Part shown: positions 1 to 7,373 of the stretch, in pieces
Position numbering within the stretch: position 1 is the stretch's first letter
How the letters are laid out: each line of letters starts with the position of its first letter
Position numbers and translations under genes: made by a program
Notes under the pieces: model-generated
Told to the model about the DNA's origin: nothing
What the model saw: the letters and a program-made list of their open reading frames with translations, nothing else
The model's database searches: none
DNA from: Actinomycetota bacterium
GTDB taxonomy: Bacteria > Actinomycetota > Actinomycetes > Streptosporangiales > Streptosporangiaceae
Assembly: GCA_003541285.1 (NCBI GenBank)
Contig: DPMS01000258.1
Span: 725 to 22,046, forward strand
Direction: 5' to 3'
DNA length: 21,322 bases

Positions 1-612
1 GAACCAGCGCACCGCACCCGACATCTGGCCCGGCGGCACGAACGCACTGCTGATGAACGGCAGCATCTGAACGAGCAGGAGGAAGCCGGTCGTGCCCTCC
101 GCGGCCTTGGCCGCCAGGCCGAACGCCACGGCCAGCCAGGTCAGCGCGAGCGCGAGCAGGGCGATGACGCCGGCCGCCGCCAGCCACCGGCCTGCGCCGG
201 CGGTGGACCGGAACCCCAGCCCGATCGCGACGCCGATGACCAGGGCCACGCTGACCAGCGTGCGGGCCATGGCGCTGGCGGCGTGCCCGTTCAGCACCGA
301 GGTGGGAGAGATAGCCATGGTGCGGAACCTGGCGATGATGCCCTCGGAGGAGTCCCGGTTGACGGCCAGCGTGGTCGCCTGGCAGCCGTACCCGGCGGTG
401 ATCACGATGATCCCGGGCACGACATAGTTGATGTAGGAGGCGGCCCCCATGGCCGTCTTCAGCGCGCCGCCGAAGATGCCGACGAACAGCAGCAGCAACA
501 GCACGGGCACGATCACCGCCGTGATCAGCGTCACCGGGTAGCGCACCACGTGCCGGAAACTGCGCCGCGTCATCGTCGCCGAGTCCCGCACGGCAAAGGC
601 CATCGTTGTCAT
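1..612 (-). CDS. ABC-2 type transporter permease, DrrB-like (partial, C-terminus beyond window)
   Basis: This is the membrane subunit of an ABC-2 exporter that would pair with the ATPase encoded just upstream, probably to pump out a hydrophobic drug or lipid-like compound. The frame is open from the ATG at 612 to base 1, giving 204 codons, and the C-terminus lies outside the window. Hydrophobic membrane segments are visible at about residues 26-50 (run VLLLLLFVGIFGG) and 62-85 (VVPGIIVITAGYG), then two more in the second half. The stretch RFRTMAISPTSVLNG between the second and third segments is typical of DrrB/ABC-2 permeases. The start overlaps the ATPase stop by 4 bases (ATGA), so the two are translationally coupled. 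The substrate cannot be read from the sequence. The assignment to ABC-2 permease is firm; DrrB-like is a family label only. Confidence 0.88.
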   Translation of the reverse strand, partial: MTTMAFAVRDSATMTRRSFRHVVRYPVTLITAVIVPVLLLLLFVGIFGGALKTAMGAASYINYVVPGIIVITAGYGCQATTLAVNRDSSEGIIARFRTMAISPTSVLNGHAASAMARTLVSVALVIGVAIGLGFRSTAGAGRWLAAAGVIALLALALTWLAVAFGLAAKAAEGTTGFLLLVQMLPFISSAFVPPGQMSGAVRWF

Positions 613-1565
613 CGGGCGTTCTCCATTTCTGGCGTCGTTTCTGCAGTCGGGTGGCCGGTGAGGGCGAAGAAGACGTCGTCGAGATCGGGGGTGTGCACGG
701 ACACCTCGCCGACGTCGGCCGCGGTGTCGCCGAGCCGGTTCAGCAGCTCCCGCACCGCGGTCGCACCGCCATCGCTGGGCACCTCCAGCGTCAGCGGGTC
801 ATCGTGCCGGAACGCGCCGCCAAGGGCCCGCTGCGCCGCCTCGATCCCCGTGGTGCCGGCGAAGCGCAGCCGGACGTGGGCTCCGGGAATGCTCCGCTTG
901 AGCTCATCGGGGGTTCCAGCGGCGACAACCTTGCCGTGGTCGAGAACGGCGATCTGGTCGGCCAGCTCGTCCGCCTCGTCCAGCTGCTGCGTGGTCAGGA
1001 AGATCGTGACGCCGCCGGCCACGAGCTCGCGGATGGTCCGCCACATCATGCGGCGGCTGCGCGGGTCGAGCCCGGCGGTCGGCTCGTCGAGGAAGATGAT
1101 GCGCGGTTCGCCGATCAGGGTCATCGCCAGATCGAGCCGCCGCCGCATGCCGCCGGAGTAGGTCGCCGCGGTCTTGGCAGCCGATTCGGCCAGTCCGAAC
1201 TGGCCGAGCAGCGCGGCGGCGCGCCGCCGCCCTTCGGCCCGGCCCAGGTGGTGCAGGTCCGCCATCAGCAGCAGGTTCTCCTCGCCGGTGAGCAGGTTGT
1301 CGACCGCGGAGAACTGGCCGGTGACCCCGATCGCGGCCCGTACCGCCGCCGGGTCCCGGGCCACGTCATGGCCTGCGACGCGCACCTCGCCGCCGTCGGC
1401 GTGGACCAGCGTGGACATGATCTGCACGGTGGTGGTCTTGCCGGCGCCGTTGGGACCTAGCAGCGAGAACGTTGTTCCGGCGCCGACCTCCAGGTCGATG
1501 CCGTCGAGGACGGCCTTGCCGCCGAATGACTTGCGCAGCCTGGTGGCCGTGATCGCGCTGGTCAT
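609..1565 (-). CDS. ABC transporter ATP-binding protein, DrrA-like (daunorubicin-resistance family)
   Basis: This is the ATPase of a DrrAB-type exporter, 318 residues. In order: Walker A GPNGAGKT at residues 37-44, Q-loop near VTGQFSAVD (81-89), signature YSGGM at 136-140, Walker B IIFLDEP at 156-162, and a switch segment FLTTQQLDEADELAD with a non-canonical TTQ in place of the usual switch histidine, as in other DrrA proteins. The last ~80 residues form the extra C-terminal domain (DUF4162-like) typical of DrrA. The frame is open further upstream to 1622, but the ATG at 1565 is preceded at proper distance by AAAGGAGAAGC, so I chose it. It is cotranscribed with the permease, with a 4-base overlap. 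Family assignment is firm; the exported compound is not known and no biosynthetic cluster is visible beside it. Confidence 0.93.
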   Translation of the reverse strand: MTSAITATRLRKSFGGKAVLDGIDLEVGAGTTFSLLGPNGAGKTTTVQIMSTLVHADGGEVRVAGHDVARDPAAVRAAIGVTGQFSAVDNLLTGEENLLLMADLHHLGRAEGRRRAAALLGQFGLAESAAKTAATYSGGMRRRLDLAMTLIGEPRIIFLDEPTAGLDPRSRRMMWRTIRELVAGGVTIFLTTQQLDEADELADQIAVLDHGKVVAAGTPDELKRSIPGAHVRLRFAGTTGIEAAQRALGGAFRHDDPLTLEVPSDGGATAVRELLNRLGDTAADVGEVSVHTPDLDDVFFALTGHPTAETTPEMENAR

Positions 1566-2008
1566 GCTTCTCCTTTCGCCATCACCGCGGCCTGGACGGC
1601 CACGATCACGTCGAAGGTGCACGCAGCGGGATTCATCGCGGTTTCACGGCGGTTTCATTCGCTGGCCCGGGTGCTCGGTGATCCGTAACGCACGAATACT
1701 GGGACCACGCCAAATGCCTCCTCCCTGGCCTGTGGTGGGCTCACGCCACAGGGCCGTCTACCCGCCGGCTTGCCGGCAGCGACGCGGTCCGGCTGGAGGC
1801 CTTCGGCCCGGTGCGCGTGACTGCCGCGGTCGAGGATGACGCCGGACGGGTCGCACTGGAGCTCGTGGAGGCTGTCCTCTCCCCGGACCCGTCCGGGGAG
1901 CGCGTCTTCATCCCCGTCGCACTCATCGCCAAGCCGATCCTAGGTTGGGTCTCCGCTCAATCGCTGGGACCCGTAGCTGGCCCAGCTTCCCGGGTCTCGG
2001 CTCTGCCC
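1566..2008. other. Intergenic stretch with two strong hairpins and an unassigned open frame
   Basis: No gene can be assigned here. Two inverted repeats stand out: CCTGTGG/CCACAGG (1729-1735 with 1746-1752), and a perfect 9-bp stem CTCCCCGGA/TCCGGGGAG with a 4-base loop (1879-1900). Neither has a clear T-run. The plus frame from about 1742 to 1990 is open and reads protein-like (for example RLAGSDAVRLEAFGPV, then VALELVEAVLS), which could be a fragment of a lost gene, but I do not recognise it and it has no convincing start. The promoter of the exporter pair should lie in the first ~100 bases (minus strand). Confidence 0.4.
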
Positions 2009-2020
2009 GGGAGGTGCCCG

Positions 2021-2894
2021 ATGACCACTGCCGCCTATCCACTGCCCTCGTCACCATCCAGCCCGCATTCACCGACCCCGAACGGCTTGCTCTGGCTGGC
2101 TACCTGGCCGGATACCGCGAGCTGACCCGCGAGGCTATGCGCTGGACCTGCGCCAGTTCACCGCCTGGTGCCGCACCCGCTCCCTTCCCCTGTTCGCCGT
2201 CCGCCGCGCCGACATCGAACGCTTCGCCCGCGACCTGGAAGCACGAGGCCGCGCTCGCGCGACCATTACCCGGCGGCTGTGCACGATCGCCGGGTTCTTT
2301 AAGTACGCGGTCGAGGAGGAACTCCTGGACCATTCCCCGGCCGCCCACGTGCGGCGGCCCCGCCTGGACTATGAGTCTCACGCCACCGCCCTGGACCGCA
2401 ACGATCTCGGTGCCTTGCTGATAGCCGCCGGGCTTGGCACCCCACTGGAGCACGCCCTGATCTCCCTGCTGGCCCTGAACGGGCTGCGCGTCTCCGAAGC
2501 CACCGGCGCCGATATCGAGCACTTGGGCCCGGAACGCGGACACCGAACGCTGACTATCACTCGCAAGGGAGGCAAGGTCGTCACCATCCCGCTTGCTCCT
2601 CGCACTGCCCGGGCGATCGACCCGGCCACCGGGGAATGCTGCGCTGTGCCCGTCTTCGTCGTCGGCGACGGCCGCCGGCTGGACCGGCACGGCGATGGGC
2701 GGATCGTCCGCCGGGTCGCGCGCCGAACCGGGATCAGCAAGGCCGTGGGCCCGCATACCCTGCGGCACACGTTCATCACCGCAGCGCTGGATGCCGGGGT
2801 GCCCCTGCGCGATGTGCAGGAGGCCGCCTCACATGCTGACCCGCGGACCACGATGAGGTACGACCGGGCTCGGGGCAGCCTGGACCGGCGCTAG
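2021..2894 (+). pseudogene. Tyrosine recombinase / phage-type integrase, broken by two frameshifts
   Basis: A site-specific tyrosine recombinase (XerC/D-like fold) that would have moved a mobile element. The ATG at 2021 has an ideal ribosome site (GGGAGG, 6-base spacer), but only its first few codons (MTTAAYPL) are in that frame. The SAM-like core-binding domain then reads in a second frame (PAFTDPERLALAGYLAGY, about 2065-2118). From about 2134 it reads in a third frame (YALDLRQFTAWC) to the stop at 2894. Both switches fit single-base losses. The catalytic residues are all present: Arg in LNGLRVSEATG, Lys in ITRKGGKV, HTLRH, the late His in SHADPRTT, and the Tyr nucleophile in MRYDRA. The protein stops soon after the Tyr, so a short C-terminal tail may also be lost. 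Either a true pseudogene or, less likely, sequencing errors. Confidence 0.85.
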
Positions 2895-3162
2895 GGCGGT
2901 TCTTCAGGCCGGATGATCTGCATTCTCTGGCCGGGTGAGGGCGCGGCCCGGGATGCGTTCGCGGCGATACCGAGTTGGCTCGGTCGAGGTCGCCCCGGTG
3001 AGCTCGGTGCCGAAGCGGATTGTGCGGTCCCAGGGTCGATCTGGAAGCTCTTCATCGGGCTGATGCCGAGCGCGTGCGGCTTAGCGGTGAGAATGGCTGC
3101 TCTCCCGGGCGTTGTGTTCGCCGGTGACCGCGGCGAGCCCGGCCAGGGCCCGGGGGCCTTGC
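2895..3162. other. Gene-poor spacer between integrase remnant and racemase
   Basis: About 270 bases follow the integrase stop and the end of the convergent racemase gene. Frames are open on both strands but have no ribosome site and no family resemblance I recognise. The end contains a very GC-rich stretch (GGCCAGGGCCCGGGGGCC, around 3140-3158) that could fold and act in termination of the convergent genes. The attachment site expected near an integrase 3' end was looked for, but no tRNA-like sequence is visible here. Confidence 0.35.
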
Positions 3163-4266
3163 TCAGCGCAGGATCTCGCGGTGGGTGGTCAGCCGGTCCA
3201 GGACACCGGGGAGGACCTCGGTGCCGGTGCCCGGCCCGCTCGGTACGGCGATGTGCCCATCGTCGAGGGTGAAGGGGGCGGTGATGTCTTCGGTGAAGTA
3301 CCGGGCGGTCGCGGAGATGTCGCCGGGGAGGGTGAAGTTCTCCAGGGCGGCCAGGGCCAGGTTGGCCGCCCGGCCCACCCCGGTTTCGAGCATCCCGCCG
3401 CACCAGACCGGGACGCCGTGCGCGGCGCACAGGTCGTGGATCGCGCGTGCCGCCAGGTAGCCGCCGACCCGCGCGGGCTTGATGTTCACCACCGAGCAGG
3501 CGCCCAGCCGCAGCGCGGCGGCCGCCACCCGCGGGGAGGTGATCGACTCGTCCAGGCAGACCGGGGTGGTCAGCAGCTGGGCGAGGTCGGCGTGGCCGAG
3601 CAGGTCGTCGGCTGCCAGCGGCTGCTCCAGGAGCAGCAGGCCGAACTCGTCGAGGGCGCGAAGCCGGTGTGCGCTGGCCGGGGAGTAGGCGGTGTTCGCG
3701 TCGGCCTGCAGGGCCAGGTCCGGGCCGAACCTTTGCCGCACTGCCCGCACCGGCTCGATGTCCCAGCCCGGCTCGATCTTGAGCTTGATCCTCTTGTATC
3801 CCTGCTCCAGGTAGTCTTCGACCTGGCTGATTAGTTCGGCGAGCGAGCCCGTTATGCCCACCGACACCCCGACTGGCACCCGGTCCCGCACCGCCCCCAG
3901 GTACTGGGCGAAGGACATCTGCTTGGCGCGCAGTTCCGCGTCAAGGACCGCCGTCTCCAGGGCCGCCTTGGCCATCTGATGACCCTTGACCGGCGCGAGC
4001 ACCGCCTGCACCCGGGCGGCTGTCACCCCAGGCGCCGCCATCAGCATCGGGACCAGGTACTCGGCCATCACAGCCCGCGAGCCCGACAAGAACTCCGGCT
4101 CGTGGAACGGCCCCGGGCTCACCGGGCAGTCCGCCCAGCCCTCACCCTCGCTGGTGTGAACGCACACGAGCAGGGCGATCCGCTCGTCCTGGCTGTGCTG
4201 GGAGGTCCGGAACGGGGTGACTAGCGGCAGGCGCACCACCCTCAGTTCCACGGCCTCGATCTTCAC
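3163..4266 (-). CDS. menC: Enolase-superfamily N-succinylamino acid racemase / o-succinylbenzoate synthase (NSAR/OSBS type)
   Basis: A 367-residue member of the muconate-lactonizing subgroup of the enolase superfamily. After an N-terminal capping domain (1-125) comes the barrel with all expected active-site residues: the KxK pair K161/K163 in IKLKIEPG, metal ligands D189 (QADAN), E214 (LLEQP) and D239 (LDES), and the second base K263 in NIKPARVGG. These positions and the length match the characterised Amycolatopsis N-acylamino acid racemase. Enzymes of this group either make o-succinylbenzoate for menaquinone or racemise N-succinyl amino acids. Here no men genes are nearby, and the ATG overlaps by 4 bases the stop of a GNAT gene. 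The known racemase operons also pair with a GNAT N-succinyltransferase, so D-amino acid conversion is favoured. No N-succinyl-amino-acid desuccinylase is present in the window. Confidence 0.9.
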   Translation of the reverse strand: MKIEAVELRVVRLPLVTPFRTSQHSQDERIALLVCVHTSEGEGWADCPVSPGPFHEPEFLSGSRAVMAEYLVPMLMAAPGVTAARVQAVLAPVKGHQMAKAALETAVLDAELRAKQMSFAQYLGAVRDRVPVGVSVGITGSLAELISQVEDYLEQGYKRIKLKIEPGWDIEPVRAVRQRFGPDLALQADANTAYSPASAHRLRALDEFGLLLLEQPLAADDLLGHADLAQLLTTPVCLDESITSPRVAAAALRLGACSVVNIKPARVGGYLAARAIHDLCAAHGVPVWCGGMLETGVGRAANLALAALENFTLPGDISATARYFTEDITAPFTLDDGHIAVPSGPGTGTEVLPGVLDRLTTHREILR

Positions 4267-5129
4267 CGCCCGGCCTGCGCCTTCTCCAGGACATACCAGC
4301 CGGGCTCTATCAGCCCGGTGACCTGGTAGCCACCGCCGATGGCGCCGCCGAGAGCCTCACGGACTGCCAGCCGCCAGCGGCGCGCCAGGCCCGGGTCGGT
4401 GCGGCGGATGGTGAGGATGCCGTCCGGGATCCAGCACCGCAGCCGGCCCGGGCCGCTGCTGCCCGCCCCTGGCATAGTCCCGGCAACCGGCTCAGCCGCC
4501 GGGCCGGCGGCCAGGACCGCGCGGGGCACGTCCTCCCTGGCCGGCGCCCGGGGTCCCCGGAGGTCCGCAGGTGCCGTGGAGCCCGGCAGGGCCGCCCGCA
4601 GGTCCCAGCTGACGGCGAGCCGGTCGGTTTCCGGGTCGTTGACCCCATCGGCGATCTCGCCGTAGAAGTCCACCAGGTACTCGGTGCCCACCGCGCCCAG
4701 GCGGGAGATATTGAACCGGGCGTTGCGCCGCAGCAGCGGGTCGAAAGTCCAGCTCATCCGCACCGCCCCGGCGCGCAGCGCCCAGGCGCGCTGGGCCAGC
4801 TTCAGTGCCAGGCCGACACCCCGGCTCACGGCTTCCGGGCTCACTCCCGCGATCAGCGAATAGCACGAGGCGCCGGCCGGTGGCCCGAACACGGCCACCG
4901 AGGCGCCGACGAGCTGGCCCTCTCGGAAAGCCCCGTGTACCCGCCCTCCGGCATGGGCCAGGCTGCGCATGACGTCATGCGGCATCGGCGGCACCAGCGG
5001 GGCGTCCCAGACCCGCGAAAACAACTCCGCCACCCCGCGCAGGCCCACCACCGAATCAACCGCCCGGACGGCAACCCCCGCCCGCGCCGCGGCACCGGCC
5101 GCGTCCCGTTCCGCATCGCCCAGCGTCAT
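4263..5129 (-). CDS. GNAT-family acyltransferase paired with the racemase (COG3375-like)
   Basis: A predicted acyl-CoA-dependent N-acyltransferase, 288 residues from the ATG at 5129. An in-frame GTG directly before it at 5132 is the alternative start, and a GGGATGATC upstream is only a weak ribosome site. The GNAT core lies in residues ~15-160: EGQLVGASVAVFG is the central strand pair, and GVSPEAVSRGVGLALKLAQR is the acyl-CoA-binding segment (motif A region). WTFDPLLRRNARFNISRLGA is a stretch highly typical of the COG3375 group found beside N-acylamino acid racemases. By analogy it would succinylate a D-amino acid before racemisation. The middle (about residues 175-230) is rich in Ala, Pro and Gly and probably a linker. 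Translationally coupled to the racemase through an ATGA overlap. Acyl donor and acceptor are inferred from context only. Confidence 0.82.
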   Translation of the reverse strand: MTLGDAERDAAGAAARAGVAVRAVDSVVGLRGVAELFSRVWDAPLVPPMPHDVMRSLAHAGGRVHGAFREGQLVGASVAVFGPPAGASCYSLIAGVSPEAVSRGVGLALKLAQRAWALRAGAVRMSWTFDPLLRRNARFNISRLGAVGTEYLVDFYGEIADGVNDPETDRLAVSWDLRAALPGSTAPADLRGPRAPAREDVPRAVLAAGPAAEPVAGTMPGAGSSGPGRLRCWIPDGILTIRRTDPGLARRWRLAVREALGGAIGGGYQVTGLIEPGWYVLEKAQAGR

Positions 5130-5204
5130 CACTGATCATCCCGAGCCCAATATCGGTTCTGTCACCACAGATTGTTTACCCCGAAGTCACGCTGGCGCAG
5201 GTGC

Positions 5205-5231
5205 GTGAACCCCGGCAGTGCCGGGGTTCAC
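5205..5231. repeat. Perfect 27-base palindrome upstream of the GNAT-racemase pair
   Basis: GTGAACCCCGGCA is followed by one central base and then its exact reverse complement, giving 13-bp arms. It lies 73 bases upstream of the GNAT start. It could be a terminator-like hairpin for the decayed sigma-factor gene reading from the right, or an operator for the racemase operon. A second smaller hairpin, CGCCTGC/GCAGGCG, follows at 5255-5273. There is no T-run on either side, which argues mildly against a simple intrinsic terminator. Confidence 0.6.
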
Positions 5232-5437
5232 TGTTTCATTGCGAAGACCGCCTTCGCCTGCTTGCCGCAGGCGGCAGCCGCTGCCACCTGGCGACGGGTT
5301 GCCAACGCCGGGGGAGGCCTATTGCTTGACGGGCCGACGACGCCATGAGTGGGATATCCGCGTGTGGCCACCCGGGCGGCCGGCGCAGCTCTCACGCACT
5401 CCGAGCGATCGACGGCTCAGACGTGATCTTCGTTCGG
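5232..5437. other. Non-coding spacer with a small hairpin
   Basis: No coding frame is supported between the palindrome and the sigma-factor remnant. The only structure I see is the 7-bp stem at 5255-5261/5267-5273. A promoter for the GNAT-racemase pair should lie in or just left of this area, but no clear -35/-10 pair can be read. Confidence 0.35.
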
Positions 5438-5681
5438 CTACGACGCGTTAGCCCGGCGGGCCGTTGAACTTGTACAGGTCTGCGGCGCAGTTGGCTCTTC
5501 CGGTCGATCCGTGGGCCGGCGAGCCTGGTTCGCCCCGCGGGCGACTGCCCAGGCGTCCGCCACCGGACCCACGTGCCCGAGCTTGTCGGGGTTGCTCACC
5601 GAGCGGATCATCTGAATCTGCCCGTCGGGTACGCCGAGCGTCAAGGTAAAGGAGCACCTTGTTGTCCCGGTCGTTCGTCAC
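5438..5681 (-). pseudogene. C-terminal remnant of an ECF sigma factor (SigJ/ECF41-like)
   Basis: Two overlapping minus-strand frames together resemble the SnoaL-like C-terminal end of a SigJ/ECF41 sigma-70 factor. The first gives NDRDNKVLLYL, and after a frame change near 5640 the second gives TLGVPDGQIQMIRSVSNPDK followed by LGHVGPVADAW. That ending (strand, then RSVxNPDKL, then GPVADAW) is what I know from this family's C-terminus. No sigma-2 or sigma-4 region is present, so nothing remains that could bind core polymerase or promoter DNA. It lies between the palindrome at 5205 and the GntR gene, within a stretch where several other remnants occur. Confidence 0.55.
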
Positions 5682-5738
5682 ACAACGATCATGGACGCCC
5701 TCGCCCCATCTTCCCGGCGACCCCTTGGAATAGGTCGC

Positions 5739-6284
5739 CTATGCGACATTGCCGGTAGCGGAGTTCTTCCGCCCGGGGCGGCCTTGGGGGCTGGCGAACA
5801 CGCCGAGTTCGCGGGCCCGGTCGTGCTCCCCGGACGGCAGCGATGACGCGGATGGCTCGGACACGACGACGATCGTGGTCCGGTCGGCGGACGCGACTTC
5901 CTCCTGCCCGCCAGGACGCGTGATCACCAGCACCGGGACACCCTCGAGGATCCCCAGGGAGCGTCTTTCGTCTGTCGTCGGCATCCTGGATCGGATCGTG
6001 GTTCCGGCCCCCGCCAGCAGCGGTTCGTATTGCCCTGGAGTCCGGACAAACGAGCCTATCGCGCGGGTGGTCACGATGAGGCCCTCGGCGCGCAGCAACG
6101 CGACCGCCCTGCGCGCGGTCTCGCGCGCGACACCGAACCGCTGTGTCAGGGACGCCTCAGATGGAACTGCCGCCCCTGGCGGCAGCTCGCCGCTACCGAT
6201 CCATGCCCGGATTATCCCAGCAAGCTGTATATATGCAGGTTCGTAACTATTCGTATCTATCGTCACAAACCATATCCTACCCAT
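5739..6284 (-). CDS. GntR-family transcriptional repressor with shortened effector domain
   Basis: A winged-helix regulator of about 175-181 residues. The N-terminal GntR domain is clear: YIQLAGIIRAWIGSGELPPG, then AVPSEASLTQRFGVARETAR, the recognition helix, and the wing GLIVTTRAIGSFV. After residue ~95 there is only a short piece resembling the start of a UTRA domain (RMPTTDERRSLGILEGVPVL). Full GntR/UTRA proteins are near 240 residues. Short forms like this are common on actinomycete integrative elements, where KorSA/TraR-type GntR proteins silence transfer genes. The start may be the ATG at 6284 or the GTG at 6266; the latter has AGGA at good distance. A perfect 44-bp palindrome begins 9 bases upstream of the ATG, so the gene is probably autoregulated. 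No transfer genes are visible nearby. Confidence 0.85.
   Translation of the reverse strand: MGRIWFVTIDTNSYEPAYIQLAGIIRAWIGSGELPPGAAVPSEASLTQRFGVARETARRAVALLRAEGLIVTTRAIGSFVRTPGQYEPLLAGAGTTIRSRMPTTDERRSLGILEGVPVLVITRPGGQEEVASADRTTIVVVSEPSASSLPSGEHDRARELGVFASPQGRPGRKNSATGNVA
6240..6255. repeat. Direct repeats of TTCGTA at the GntR start
   Basis: TTCGTA occurs at 6240-6245 and again at 6250-6255, one helical turn apart. The second lies in CTATTCGTA (6247-6255), which is identical to the core of the neighbouring palindrome (6297-6305). They overlap the first codons of the GntR gene and may be extra half-sites for the same repressor. Confidence 0.45.
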
Positions 6285-6292
6285 TTAACCGC

Positions 6293-6336
6293 ACATCTAT
6301 TCGTAGCCATGTCTAGACATGGCTACGAATAGATGT
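6293..6336. promoter_or_regulatory. Perfect 44-bp palindrome, candidate GntR operator
   Basis: The two 22-base arms (6293-6314 and 6315-6336) are exact reverse complements with no spacer, centred on GTCTAGAC. Each arm carries the CTATTCGTA motif that is repeated at the GntR start. It is AT-richer than its surroundings. Position immediately upstream of a GntR repressor, symmetry and the repeated half-site all suggest an operator, possibly also controlling rightward transcription. As DNA or RNA it could also form a long cruciform or hairpin, so a terminator or replication/transfer site are alternatives. Confidence 0.65.
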
Positions 6337-6596
6337 CACAATAGAGGCGCTACGGGGGAAACTGGGCGCGGGACCGGTGCCGCGGCTCGCTCTGCCGCAC
6401 CGGCCCGCAGCCGACATGTTGGAGCCCTCGCGGGGATGGCGCTCGGCGGCTTTATCCGGGGGAAGCCGGGCGCAGCCACCCGCCGGGAATGGTGGTGCCG
6501 GGGTCTGACCCGGGGAAAATGGCCACCATCTCCCGGCGGGCGGTGAAGCAGGATGGATCCCCACCCGGCCAGCAGGTCGCCGATATCCGGCAGGGC
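6337..6596. other. GC-rich non-coding spacer
   Basis: Between the palindrome and the end of the hypothetical gene I find no supported gene. A plus-strand frame from the ATG at 6319 (75 codons) begins inside the palindrome and is Arg/Gly/Ala-rich without a ribosome site, so I do not call it. A small hairpin, GGGTC/GACCC, lies near 6503-6513 and could help end transcription of the hypothetical gene from the right. Confidence 0.3.
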
Positions 6597-7055
6597 TCAC
6601 CTTGGCATGAGTGTCTGGACGTGCCCAAGCCACGCCCGCATGGCTTCTGCCGGGTCGGAGTACGGCGATACCTCAGCCCTCACCCGCGTGCCCACCAGGC
6701 CCACATGCCAGCGTGCGGCACTGGCATCGCGGACCATCGCGACTCGCTCAAGACCGATCTCGGCATAGGCCACCCGCTCGGGATCATCCACCAGATTCGA
6801 GGCCAGGCGGCGCCAGAACACATCCCGCGCGCGCTCTGCGTCAGGGGCCAGGAATTCAGCCAGTACCCGTTCGACGGGCACCCCCTTCTGCGGCTCCCGC
6901 CCTTGAACCACTAACTCGAACCGCGCTGCTGGTGGGACATGGGCGGGGCTGGAGCGGAGCAGGTATTCGTTCCCGTCGAGGAGATAGCGCTCAACATGCC
7001 ACCCGGTGCCAGCTCCCGGCCCCGCTGCACGCCCGTCATCCGTCTGCTCGTCCAT
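6597..7055 (-). CDS. Hypothetical protein, 152 aa
   Basis: I do not recognise the family. The frame is open up to 7094, but the ATG at 7055 has GGGGAG six bases upstream and gives a protein starting MDEQTDDGRAAG, so I chose it. The protein is soluble and acidic: a disordered Gly/Ala N-terminus (1-20), a beta-type stretch WHVERYLLDGNEYLLRSS, then an Arg/Glu-rich helical middle (VERVLAEFLAPDAERARDVF) and a C-terminal part ending AMRAWLGHVQTLMPR. There are no membrane segments, cysteines or catalytic motifs. GC-rich codon use is like that of real genes here. It diverges from the XRE/TPR regulator at 7374, which may control it, and points toward the GntR gene. Confidence 0.7.
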   Translation of the reverse strand: MDEQTDDGRAAGPGAGTGWHVERYLLDGNEYLLRSSPAHVPPAARFELVVQGREPQKGVPVERVLAEFLAPDAERARDVFWRRLASNLVDDPERVAYAEIGLERVAMVRDASAARWHVGLVGTRVRAEVSPYSDPAEAMRAWLGHVQTLMPR

Positions 7056-7373
7056 GACATGCTCCCCTGGCACCCGCCTCAGAGAAACCAGCATCAGACC
7101 AGCTGGGGATCCCAGAAGCGGCGGCTGCTCCTAGCGTCTGCACGGCGAGATCCTTGCAGCCGACCGACAGCGATGCTCAGCCGTATTCAAATGCTCACAA
7201 AACTCATATATCGTAATACTAGGTCTAGGCGTAACAAGAGCCCCGGCACTTTCGCCTGTTTCATTGTGATCAAGAACAGTTAAGCGCACCAATCGCGCAT
7301 GCAACACTGGCAAAGACGGGCATTTCCGGGCACGGGCTGGCTTCTGGGCGCCCCCGGGGCGAGGCTATAGCTG
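7056..7373. promoter_or_regulatory. Divergent intergenic region with an AT-rich promoter segment
   Basis: This 318-bp region separates two divergent genes and must hold both promoters. Bases ~7185-7275 are clearly AT-rich against the local background (for example CTCATATATCGTAATACTAG), which is what promoters look like in such genomes. A short direct repeat CTAGGTCTAGG sits at 7220-7230. I cannot fix -35/-10 boxes with confidence. Confidence 0.45.

Noticed and set aside
283..1460. Long plus-strand frames opposite the DrrA gene
   Set aside because: They are Arg/Ala/Ser/His-rich antisense shadows of a clear ABC ATPase and permease.
6319..6546. 75-codon plus frame starting inside the palindrome
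   Set aside because: No ribosome site, Arg/Gly/Ala-rich composition, no homologue recognised.
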